DNA of 34,333 bases from Gemmataceae bacterium (GTDB lineage Bacteria; Planctomycetota; Planctomycetia; Gemmatales; Gemmataceae), in NCBI GenBank assembly GCA_019752375.1, contig JAIEMG010000136.1, forward strand, positions 1-34,333. The letters run 5' to 3'. The notes beneath the pieces are model-generated. The model saw only the letters and a program-made list of their open reading frames with translations. It searched no databases and was not told where the DNA came from. A program made the translations under genes and the position numbers. How positions within the stretch are numbered: position 1 is the first letter of the stretch; every line of letters starts with the position of its first letter. Below are positions 25,696-32,781 of the stretch, one piece after another.

Positions 25696-26277
25696 ATGTC
25701 GTCACGCCTCATCGCGGGTGCAGCGCTTGGCGCCTTGCTTTTAACCGGCACTGTGCTGGCCGACGATTCGCTGAAATCGGGGCCGCAAGTCGGGGACCGG
25801 AACAATCGATCCGGCTTTTTTCCCAAATGGATCAGCGGTCCCGCGGCGGGCGAACGCCGCTGCCCGGTCTGAAGCCGGGCCGATCTGGTCGCGCTGATCT
25901 TCGTCAGCGAGGTCAGCGACCCCTTGACCAGTCTGGTCAAGAAGATCGATCAGCGGGTGAACGAAGCCGCCAGTCGCCGCCCGCAGGGCTCAGCGGAACT
26001 TGGGACCTATGTCATCTGCTCCAGCGATAAGGACAACCTGGACAAGGTGCTCCGCGGCTGGGCCGAGAAGGACGGCCTGAAACGCGTGTCGATGGGAATC
26101 GGCAACGCTCCGAAGGACTACAACGTCGCCGCAAGGGCCGACATCACGGTCGTGATTTACGAACCCGGCCGGCGCCAGAATGCCGTGAAAGCCAATTTCG
26201 CCCTGCGGATCGATGAGCTGGATGACACTTCAAGCGATGCCATTGTCGAAGCCCTGTCAAAGGTGTTGCCCAAGTAA
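25696..26277 (+). CDS. Secreted thioredoxin-like protein with in-frame TGA (candidate selenoprotein, CPVU)
   Basis: Reading from the ATG at 25696 (GGAGG 9 bases upstream) gives a signal peptide (about 1-22) and LKSGPQVGD. A single in-frame TGA at codon 59 (25870-25872) falls in GPAAGERRCPV-U, and 135 further open codons run to TAA at 26275. The part after the TGA reads as coherent protein: LVALIFVSEVSDPLTSLVKK, then TYVICSSDKDNLDK and a C-terminal LPK. From memory, planctomycete homologues have CPVC or CLxC at this exact place, so the TGA replaces the second cysteine of a CxxC redox motif. Selenocysteine therefore fits better than a random nonsense mutation. A hairpin at 25892-25909 could act as SECIS. 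Without Sec the gene would be a pseudogene, or would be called only from the ATG at 25924. Function: probable periplasmic thiol/selenol redox protein. Confidence 0.72.
25892..25909 (+). promoter_or_regulatory. Candidate SECIS hairpin after TGA 25870
   Basis: CGCTGA (25892-25897) pairs perfectly with TCAGCG (25904-25909) around the loop TCTTCG. The loop begins 25 nt after the TGA, inside the 16-37 nt range described for bacterial SECIS elements. The loop does not have the usual G in its first two positions, so the assignment is tentative. A second perfect hairpin, GCCCGG/CCGGGC (25862-25867 with 25875-25880), carries the TGA in its loop. Confidence 0.45.
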
Positions 26278-26310
26278 TCGTCGTCAAATCCCCACCATCC
26301 GACGCACTCT

Positions 26311-26364
26311 GGCTTTCCAGCCTGACAGTGGGCCACGCCGCACCCGCTGTCAGGCTCGAAAGCC
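26311..26364. repeat. Long hairpin after the CPVU gene
   Basis: GGCTTTC (26311-26317) pairs with GAAAGCC (26358-26364), and inside it AGCCTGACAG pairs with CTGTCAGGCT, with a further GGG/CCC. It lies 34 bp after the stop codon of the upstream gene. There is no T-run, so it is either a palindromic repeat unit or a factor-dependent transcript end. Confidence 0.8.
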
Positions 26365-26450
26365 GCGACCGTGCCGCCTTGGCTGATCTGCCGCTGCCAT
26401 TCCCAAATTCTCTTTGAGGCTTGTCCCAATTACCGAGTAGAATCCGTGGC

Positions 26451-26609
26451 GAGCTTCCGTTCGTACGGGAGGTAGCGATAGCTGCGGCGTTACGCCGTGG
26501 ATGGTTCCCATGCCCGCCAGGTAAAGTTCCTCCCGGGGCCACTCACAGGTCGAATGCCCCCGGGAGGCGTGCATTCTGGAGGTAAGTAGCTCGGGACGGG
26601 CGGAAGCTC
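26451..26609 (+). ncRNA. Structured RNA candidate, copy 1 (retron-like msr-msd layout)
   Basis: Outer stem: GAGCTTCCG (26451-26459) pairs perfectly with CGGAAGCTC (26601-26609). A block shared with copy 2 follows: GGAGGTAGCGA, then CTGCGGCGTTACGCCGTGG (hairpin CGGCG-TTA-CGCCG), then TGCCCGCC. A variable long hairpin comes next, CCTCCCGGGG (from 26529) with CCCCGGGAGG (to 26567). A shared 3' block, GGAGGTAAGTAGCTCGG, precedes the closing arm. The order (outer arm, TAGC, short hairpin, long variable hairpin, outer arm) resembles retron RNAs, in which the outer arms correspond to a1/a2. The plus strand is chosen for that order and because the RT is on the plus strand. Identification as a retron RNA is inference. 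Confidence 0.65.
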
Positions 26610-26656
26610 ACTTTTCCTTCTGTTCACTTCGGCGAACGAGCTCTATATTCGTGCGT

Positions 26657-26816
26657 GCAGTTTCCGTCCGCACCGGAGGTAGCGACATCTGCGGCGTTAC
26701 GCCGTGGGAGGTTTGCAGTGCCCGCCGGTCAAGACGGTGTGCCTGTTCCATACAGGTATGGACCAGGCGCACCGGTGCCCATAGGAGGTAAGTAGCTCGG
26801 TGCGGGCGGAAACTGC
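26657..26816 (+). ncRNA. Structured RNA candidate, copy 2 (retron-like msr-msd layout)
   Basis: The outer stem is 19 bp long: GCAGTTTCCGTCCGCACCG (26657-26675) pairs with 26798-26816, with one G-U. Compared with copy 1 the stem bases differ on both sides in a compensating way (AGCTTCCG/CGGAAGCT versus AGTTTCCG/CGGAAACT), which supports RNA structure. The shared blocks GGAGGTAGCGA, CTGCGGCGTTACGCCGTGG, TGCCCGCC and GGAGGTAAGTAGCTCGG are conserved. The variable hairpin is different in sequence: CGGTGTGCCTG (from 26735) pairs with CAGGCGCACCG (to 26774), enclosing TCCATA/TATGGA. It ends 17 bp before the stop codon of the convergent HEAT-AKR gene. Confidence 0.7.
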
Positions 26817-26833
26817 TTCCTACCATTCGCTGG

Positions 26834-29215
26834 TCAGACCGACCGCACCAGCTGGCGAAAGATCGTATCCTCCCGATACACCCGATCTCCGTGATTTCGC
26901 AGCTCCGCGATCTGTTCGGATGGCAAGTCCGGAGAGTGCAGTGCTTGCAAATTCTCTTCCAGCTGCTGCAACGTCGCTGGCGCCGACCAGCACGCGGTCA
27001 CGCCGGGTTGCGCCAGTGTGTACCGATAGCAATCGGCAGCCGTGGGCGCCGCTCGTTTGCCGTCCGACTGCAGAAGCCGGCCGTAGCAGGTGTTGTTGAA
27101 CGTGAAGACGCTGGTCCCCCGTGCGACGGCCCGGGGGAGGACCTCCGCTTCCGCACCGCGATGGGCCGCGCTGTGCCGCACCATGACCGGGTTCCAGCCC
27201 TGCTCCATCGCTTCCATCGCCAGTGGGCGTGAGTGGGTCGAGAGCCCAGTACGGACCACCTTGCCCGTTGTCTGCAAACGATTCAGCGCCGCGCGCACAT
27301 CGTCCGAGATTCGATTCCAGCCCTGGACCCAGAAAACCAGGAACACGGCAAGGCGGTCGATCTTCAGCATTCGCAACGCGCGCTCCGCATCGCGCTCGAT
27401 CCGCTGGCCGTCGGCTTCGAACGTGCCGGCGACAAAGTGCAGCGATTGACGGTCTACCATGTGCAGACAGCCGGAAAAGTCTGTCAGATGTTGATAGTTC
27501 GGTTCCCAGAAGAACAGGTTGACGCCGGCTTCGACGGCACGGACATACCCTTCCACCGGTAAGCCGTAGTGCCCGGAGATTCCCAGCGGCGCGACCGAAA
27601 GCGCCTCCGGTCCAAGAAGGCGGCCGTGGGAAGGAGCGATTCGCCGCGGCCGCAACAACGTCGTGGATTCACTGGTGAGACTCGCTGACCGCCAGGGTTC
27701 CGTCGGCTCCAGTTTCCAGAGTGGAACCCGCGCCAGACGTGCCGCTCGGGCAAGGACATGCCACGACGTTTCCCGCGCCGGCTCGTGGACCAGTGCTGCC
27801 GCCCGTGCCGGCGTGAGCGCCGCGGCACGGACTTGCGGATGAACGTCCGCCTGCAACCGGACCAGCATCCCATGTGGGTCGCCACGGGCAACCAGACACT
27901 CCGCCAGACAGCTGCGAACCCTGGCATCGGGATCGGTTGCCAGTGCGGCAACGTCATCACCCTGGGCGACGGCCGTCATGGCCGACTCGGCACGCAGCGT
28001 TGCATGTGTGTCCATGCGAAGCCGGCGAAGCAACACTGCGTCAAGGCGGCTTCGCTGGCGTTGGTTCCAACCGCGCAGCGCTTCCAGCCGAACGTCAGCG
28101 TCCCCATCCACGAGAAACCGGAGTAACCAGGACTCGGCGGAGGTGTGCTGCCATCGTCCCGCAAGCCGGGCAAGGGCGCCGCGTGCGCTCGATGAGAGCG
28201 TGTTGGCTCGCTCCATGAGCGCGATGAGATCGGGCTGAACTTCCGCGGGAGGCAGGACAGGCCCGATCTGATCGAGCGCCCACGAGAGTTGCGCGCTTGA
28301 TGGACTGGCGAGCCGAAGCCCGGCGCGTGCCACTTCCTCGACGCGATCCCCATCCACATGGGCGAACAGCTTCCGCACGGGTTCCACGGCGCCGGCACGC
28401 GGCTCATCGAGCCAGGTGAGTGCCTGTACCAATGGCGCGACTTCGCCATGGTCGCGCAAGGTCTCGAATGCGATGCCCCGGACTCGATCATCCGCGTGAC
28501 CGAGCAGGTTCGGCATGGCATCAAGTAGAAGGCGCCGGCCAGTGTCGTCCAGTTGTTCCAGGTTACGCCGGAGCACGGCGGAGTCCGGGTCCCACCAGGC
28601 CGGATGGGCAGCTGGAGCTGCGACCTGTTTCGCCGCCTCGTTGCCGCGGTTCCAGTGGATGGTCAAGTAGTCACGGATGCCCTGCGTTCGCACGTCCGCC
28701 CCGGCGCGCGCAAGCCGCGAGTCGATCTCCTGGCGCACGGCTTCGGTCTTGCCCCATCGCACAAGCACTTGAATCAGCGCATGACGCACGCGCCAGTGTG
28801 GATCAGTGCAAGCGATCAGGACTTGCCAGCGCTCCGGGAGCGCAGCCAGCGCTCGCAATGCGGCGCGGCGCGCGATCCACGACTCATCACTGGCGAGAAG
28901 TCGTGTCAGGGCGTCCTCGGCGTAAGGAACGCACTGCTCTTCCAGCACCTGGGCAGCAGTGACACGGACGGCAGCATGAGGACTGCTCAATGCGTGAAGC
29001 ACCCCATCCATGGCGACGACGTCGCGAGACTCGCGTAAGGCCGCGAGGGCGGCGATGGCCGGCTTCGCCTGGGGCGCGCGATAGAGCAGGTCCACCAAGC
29101 CCTCGATGGCGGCGCGCTCGGAAGTGCCGCGAAGTGCTTCCGCGGCTGCAGCGGCGGACTCCGGCCGGGTCAGGGCGTGCGTTAGTTGTCGGATTCGATC
29201 GCTCGGCAATTGCAT
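26834..29215 (-). CDS. HEAT-repeat protein fused to aldo/keto-reductase-like domain
   Basis: The 793-aa product has about 520 residues of HEAT-like helical repeats (for example HAAVRVTAAQVLEEQ, ESWIARRAALRALAALPERW, ADVRLEALRGWNQRQR). A C-terminal region of about 250 residues resembles aldo/keto reductases (VAPLGISGHYGLPVEGYVRA, LRMLKIDRLAVFLVF, GKVVRTGLSTHS, NPVMVRHSAAHRG, and SVFTFNNTCYGRLL). The usual AKR catalytic D-Y-K-H tetrad is not clearly preserved, so activity is uncertain. An ATG at 29236 would add seven residues. It is divergent from the reverse transcriptase gene with almost no gap and has the two structured RNAs just past its 3' end, suggesting a joint locus. Function unknown; the HEAT array suggests a binding or scaffold role. 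Confidence 0.8.
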   Translation of the reverse strand: MQLPSDRIRQLTHALTRPESAAAAAEALRGTSERAAIEGLVDLLYRAPQAKPAIAALAALRESRDVVAMDGVLHALSSPHAAVRVTAAQVLEEQCVPYAEDALTRLLASDESWIARRAALRALAALPERWQVLIACTDPHWRVRHALIQVLVRWGKTEAVRQEIDSRLARAGADVRTQGIRDYLTIHWNRGNEAAKQVAAPAAHPAWWDPDSAVLRRNLEQLDDTGRRLLLDAMPNLLGHADDRVRGIAFETLRDHGEVAPLVQALTWLDEPRAGAVEPVRKLFAHVDGDRVEEVARAGLRLASPSSAQLSWALDQIGPVLPPAEVQPDLIALMERANTLSSSARGALARLAGRWQHTSAESWLLRFLVDGDADVRLEALRGWNQRQRSRLDAVLLRRLRMDTHATLRAESAMTAVAQGDDVAALATDPDARVRSCLAECLVARGDPHGMLVRLQADVHPQVRAAALTPARAAALVHEPARETSWHVLARAARLARVPLWKLEPTEPWRSASLTSESTTLLRPRRIAPSHGRLLGPEALSVAPLGISGHYGLPVEGYVRAVEAGVNLFFWEPNYQHLTDFSGCLHMVDRQSLHFVAGTFEADGQRIERDAERALRMLKIDRLAVFLVFWVQGWNRISDDVRAALNRLQTTGKVVRTGLSTHSRPLAMEAMEQGWNPVMVRHSAAHRGAEAEVLPRAVARGTSVFTFNNTCYGRLLQSDGKRAAPTAADCYRYTLAQPGVTACWSAPATLQQLEENLQALHSPDLPSEQIAELRNHGDRVYREDTIFRQLVRSV

Positions 29216-29220
29216 GGTAA

Positions 29221-30795
29221 GTGATTGACTTGGCATCGGTCGTCGCAGAGATTATCCGCGAGAGATGGTTTCAACTCCAGATCCGAGCCAACGCAATGAA
29301 CGTCATCGAGCGCGCCCCTGCCTGGCTCTTGCGTCCGCTGCCGGTGCATGCCGTCGCGGACGACAAGTTGAACGACCGTATCGACAAACTTGCCGCCAAG
29401 CTGCCGGAAAGCTTGCCTCGACTGCAAGCCGTGCTCGATGGCGTGCAGATGTATCGTGAATATGAGCCAGCGGTGAATCGGGCCAGCGCTCATGTCTGGA
29501 ATGTTTTAGATCAGCTCTTCGCCGCGGATGCGGACTCCGTGCGCGTGAGCTTGCTCGTCTTCGCCGAAGCACACATGGTGGAGCCCGCGCGGGCTCGTAT
29601 CTACCGACGGCTGGTCAAGGACCCGTCCACAAAGGTACGCAACCGGGCGCGGCGCCTGGTGCAGCGGTGCGATCTGCACGAAGTGGCGCTTCCGCTCCAG
29701 AAAGACGGTGACTGGGACCCGACGGGCTGGCTCCGGGGCGTCGTCGACCGACGGCTGTCGCGGCACGCACAGGGCAAGCGCGTTCAGGAACGGCATGACG
29801 TGCCGGTGATCGGCACGCTCGCTCAGCTGCGGAAGTTGCTGGGCATCCGCTCGTCCCGGCAACTCGGCTACTTCCTCCTGGCCAGCGATGCGGACGGTGG
29901 GCCCTACGTTCGGTTCACCATCCCCAAGCGCGACGGCCGCGAACGCGAGATCTGTGCGCCCAAGAAGCAATTGCGCTGGGTGCAGCGGCAAATCCTCGAC
30001 AAGGTCCTCGCCCAGGTGCCGGTTCACGATGCGGCCCACGGTTTCATTGTGGGACGATCCATCGTCACGAATGCCAGCCAGCACAAGGGCGCGGAAATCA
30101 TCTTGAAGTTCGACCTGACCGATTTCTTTCCGACGATCCACTACTACCGCGTGCTCGGCTTCTTTGCGAGCCTTGGCTATTCGGTCGGTAATGGGCGCTT
30201 TGGCACCAACGATTCGTCGAAGCAGGTGGCGCCGACCCTGGCCCGCCTCGTCTGTTACACGCCGGACCCGCAGCAATGGGGCGATGCTCGATTGCCGCAA
30301 GGTGCGCCCACGTCGCCAGCCATCAGCAACCTGGTCTGTCGCCGGCTGGACGCACGGCTTGCCGGCCTGGCGAAGCGGAACGAGGCGGTTTACACGCGTT
30401 ATGCGGACGACCTGACGTTCTCCTTCCGAAAAGCCACTGGCGACCTGGGCCGTTTTCGCTGGTGGGTCGATCAGATCTGCCATCAGGAAGGGTTCCTGGT
30501 GAATCAGAAGAAGTTCCACGTGATCCGAGCGTCGCAACGGCAACTGGTGACCGGCATCGTGGTCAACGACGAGCTGCACGTCCCGCGCGATGAGCGCCGC
30601 CGCTTCCGGGCCATCCTCCACAACTGCAAGACGCACGGCCTCGACTCGCAAGCGCGCGGGCACGCGCAGTTTGCGGAGTATCTTCGCGGATTCGCCAGCT
30701 ACATCCACATGGTCCAGCCCGACGAGGGGGCCGAGTTGCTTCAGGCCGTCGAGGAACTGCTCGGTCCGGAGACGGGGGAGGACGGCGTGCCATGA
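29221..30795 (+). CDS. Retron-type reverse transcriptase with helical N-terminal extension
   Basis: The 524-aa product has an N-terminal helical part (about 1-190) containing a HEAT-like repeat (ARIYRRLVKDPSTKVRNRAR) and an RT domain (about 225-470). RT landmarks are PKRDGREREICAPKKQL, HGFIVGRSIVTNASQHKG, KFDLTDFFPTIHY, PQGAPTSPAISNL (from residue 359), catalytic YADD (394-397) and QLVTG (VTG at 443-445). NAxxH at 284-288 and VTG are hallmarks of retron RTs. QGxxxSP rather than a diversity-generating GxxxSQ argues against a DGR. The GTG at 29221 and the ATG at 29296 are competing starts, and neither has a clear ribosome binding site. The stop overlaps the next gene by 4 bp. Confidence 0.92.
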   Translation: MIDLASVVAEIIRERWFQLQIRANAMNVIERAPAWLLRPLPVHAVADDKLNDRIDKLAAKLPESLPRLQAVLDGVQMYREYEPAVNRASAHVWNVLDQLFAADADSVRVSLLVFAEAHMVEPARARIYRRLVKDPSTKVRNRARRLVQRCDLHEVALPLQKDGDWDPTGWLRGVVDRRLSRHAQGKRVQERHDVPVIGTLAQLRKLLGIRSSRQLGYFLLASDADGGPYVRFTIPKRDGREREICAPKKQLRWVQRQILDKVLAQVPVHDAAHGFIVGRSIVTNASQHKGAEIILKFDLTDFFPTIHYYRVLGFFASLGYSVGNGRFGTNDSSKQVAPTLARLVCYTPDPQQWGDARLPQGAPTSPAISNLVCRRLDARLAGLAKRNEAVYTRYADDLTFSFRKATGDLGRFRWWVDQICHQEGFLVNQKKFHVIRASQRQLVTGIVVNDELHVPRDERRRFRAILHNCKTHGLDSQARGHAQFAEYLRGFASYIHMVQPDEGAELLQAVEELLGPETGEDGVP

Positions 30796-31757
30796 AGAAG
30801 CGACCCACCGAGCCGTCCGACAAGCGCGATCAAGACCTGGACCGCTTCAGTACTCTCCTAGCCGAGCTCGATCAGCTGCGTCACAAGACGGGCAAGAAGC
30901 AACGAGCGTTGCGGGCCTGGGAAATCATTCTCCAGGCGTCCAGTTGCAGCGATTTCCCGGTGGCACTGGATTTCGCATTCGAGCACGGCCTCGTCATGCC
31001 GTGCGAGGCCAGCGCGGGTCAGAACATCTCGTGGCTGAACCCGGTCGATGGCTCGGAAATGATCTGGATTCCGCCGGGACCGTTCCTCGTCGGCACGCAG
31101 AATGAGCGCGTCTCGTGTGCCGGTTTTTCGCTGGCGCGTTTTCCGGTCACGAACATGCAGTTCAAGCAATTCCTGGACGAAACCGGCTATCAGCCGCCGT
31201 CGGACCATCCAATGCCAGAGCTCTTTTTACGGCACTGGAGCGACGGCAAGGTGCCGAAGAAGCTGGAGCAGCACCCGGTCGTCTGGGTCTCCTATGTTGA
31301 CGCATTACATTACTGCCGGTGGGCGGGTCTGACGCTGCCGACGGAATGGCTCTGGGAAAAGGCGGCACGCGGGCCGGACGGTCGGCCCTTCCCGTGGGGA
31401 GAGGGACGGCCGGCGACCAACGCAAGGAAGCTTGCCAACGTGAATTCATCCGGCACTTGTGCCGTGGGCAGTCATGCACGGGCGCGCACGCCGTATGGCT
31501 GCGAAGACCTGATCGGAAACGTGTCCGAGCTCTGTCAGACCACCGAGGGCGACGATAGCGCTTTGATGCCCCCTGCCGTGGTTAGCGTGAAGCTCGACGG
31601 ATTGTCAATGCACGTGGCGGTGCGCGGCAGCTGCTTCCTGCGCAGCAATCCGGAACGCATGAAGAGCCAGCATCGCCGCCGGCTCAGCGTGATGCGGCGC
31701 AACCAGTGGACGGGCTTTCGGCCGGCCTGCCTGCTGTCATGCCGGCCGGGAATTTAG
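30792..31757 (+). CDS. FGE-sulfatase/SUMF1-fold protein coupled to the RT
   Basis: The 321-aa product starts inside the RT stop codon (ATGA), so it is translationally coupled to the RT. Residues 1-75 are helical and of unknown type. From about residue 80 it follows the formylglycine-generating-enzyme (C-type lectin-like) fold: SEMIWIPPGPFLVGTQNE, FPVTNMQFKQFLDETGYQPP, PVVWVSYVDALHYCRWAG, LPTEWLWEKAARGPDGRPFP, GCEDLIGNVSELCQ and the ending RRNQWTGFRPA. The reactive cysteine pattern of true FGE is not evident, so it is probably a binding protein. In a retron-like locus it would be the effector candidate (inference). Its stop codon lies within the first three bases of a MITE-like element. Confidence 0.85.
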   Translation: MKKRPTEPSDKRDQDLDRFSTLLAELDQLRHKTGKKQRALRAWEIILQASSCSDFPVALDFAFEHGLVMPCEASAGQNISWLNPVDGSEMIWIPPGPFLVGTQNERVSCAGFSLARFPVTNMQFKQFLDETGYQPPSDHPMPELFLRHWSDGKVPKKLEQHPVVWVSYVDALHYCRWAGLTLPTEWLWEKAARGPDGRPFPWGEGRPATNARKLANVNSSGTCAVGSHARARTPYGCEDLIGNVSELCQTTEGDDSALMPPAVVSVKLDGLSMHVAVRGSCFLRSNPERMKSQHRRRLSVMRRNQWTGFRPACLLSCRPGI

Positions 31758-31881
31758 GAGCCGCGTAACAATAAGTTGAACAATTGCACGTAGGACGGAT
31801 TTCCAATCCGTCCAGAGAAAACCGGACGGATTGAAAATCCGTCCTACAGGAATTGCACAAGTGATTCTTGCGCGGATCCTA
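31755..31881. mobile_element. 127-bp MITE-like element, copy A
   Basis: The element starts TAGGAGCCGCG and ends CGCGGATCCTA; the outer ~35 bp of both ends are imperfect inverted repeats. They lead into a perfect inner GTAGGACGGATT palindrome with the loop AGAGAAAA. It matches copy B (33712-33838) at 125 of 127 positions. Both copies begin and end with TA, in line with a TA target duplication as made by IS630/Tc1-type transposases. No transposase is encoded. Removing the element with one TA leaves GGAATTTAAGCCC, in which the FGE gene's stop would be TAA; it is now TAG, supplied by the element. Confidence 0.88.
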
Positions 31882-31896
31882 AGCCCTGACGGCGCC

Positions 31897-32781
31897 CTAC
31901 GGTTCCACCTTGCACAGAAAGCGTTCGACGACTTCCAGGTAGCGCTCCGTCTCTTCGAGATGCGTCGAATGGGAGCTCTGCTCGAACAGGACCCATTCCG
32001 AGCCGGGGATGCCGCGATGCACGGTCTCGGCGACCAACGGCGTCGCCTCGTCGTAACGTCCGGACAGGACCAATGTCGGGACATGGATCTCGCCCAGGCG
32101 CGGCACGACGTTCCAGTCCTTCAGGTTGCCGATGACGTGGAATTCGCTGGGGCCATTCATCGTCTGATACACTTCCGCGCGCAAGCGCGTGAAGGAGCGC
32201 ATCAGGCATTCCGGCCACGGATCGAGGCGGCACAGATGCCGGCGATAGAAGACCGCGACGGCTTCCTGATAGTCCTGGTCGTCGGTCGTGCCTTCGCGTT
32301 CGTGCTTCAGCAGGGTGGCCTGAATGTCGGCGGGGAGTTCGCCGCGCAGCCGGTTGGCCTCTTCGACCCATTGCACCATGCTTGCCGGTGAATTGGCAAT
32401 GATCAGCGACGCCAGGCCGGCGGGCTGCGTCAGGGCGTACTCCATCGCCAGCATGCCGCCCCACGACTGGCCGAGGATGTGGACCCGCTCGAGTCCCAGC
32501 GCCTTCCGCACCGCACCGAGCTCCTCGACAAAGAGCGGTACTTTCCACAGTGAGGGATCGCTGGGCTGGTCGGATCGACCACAGCCGATCTGATCGTAGA
32601 AGAAGACGCGTCGGCCGTTGTCGGCCAGTGCTTCGAGCGGTTCGAGGTAGTCGTGCGGCGCGCCGGGACCGCCGTGCAGACAGAGGACCGGCAGCTTGCC
32701 CGGGTGATCAGCGCCCACACAGCGATACCAGACCTGGAAACCGCGAAAAGGAATGCGGCCCTCGACTACCGGCATGGTCAT
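31897..32781 (-). CDS. Alpha/beta hydrolase, proline iminopeptidase-like (S33)
   Basis: The 294-aa product has the proline-iminopeptidase signature HGGPGAPHDYLEP (36-48), the FYDQIGCGRSDQP loop, the nucleophile elbow GQSWGG with S106, an acid D244 in SGRYDEATP and a C-terminal histidine at H271 in SSHSTHLEE. These complete a catalytic triad. It probably cleaves N-terminal proline or other small residues from peptides; related S33 hydrolases have other substrates. There is no signal peptide. Its start overlaps the stop of the DUF367-like gene by 4 bp, so the two form an operon. Its 3' end faces the MITE-like element. Confidence 0.9.
   Translation of the reverse strand: MTMPVVEGRIPFRGFQVWYRCVGADHPGKLPVLCLHGGPGAPHDYLEPLEALADNGRRVFFYDQIGCGRSDQPSDPSLWKVPLFVEELGAVRKALGLERVHILGQSWGGMLAMEYALTQPAGLASLIIANSPASMVQWVEEANRLRGELPADIQATLLKHEREGTTDDQDYQEAVAVFYRRHLCRLDPWPECLMRSFTRLRAEVYQTMNGPSEFHVIGNLKDWNVVPRLGEIHVPTLVLSGRYDEATPLVAETVHRGIPGSEWVLFEQSSHSTHLEETERYLEVVERFLCKVEP

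Noticed and set aside
25696..26277. Simple nonsense-mutated pseudogene
   Set aside because: The TGA is the only interruption and falls at the second Cys position of a CxxC motif; kept as an alternative in the feature text, not as the main call.
29506..30708. Minus-strand frame of 400 codons opposite the RT
   Set aside because: The RT frame has every catalytic motif; the antisense frame has none.
29221..30795. Group II intron maturase
   Set aside because: There is no maturase X or HNH domain after the RT and no intron domain V-like hairpin nearby.
29221..31757. Diversity-generating retroelement (RT with FGE/C-type-lectin-fold gene)
   Set aside because: The RT has QGxxxSP, NAxxH and VTG as in retrons, and no template repeat similar to the end of the FGE gene was seen.
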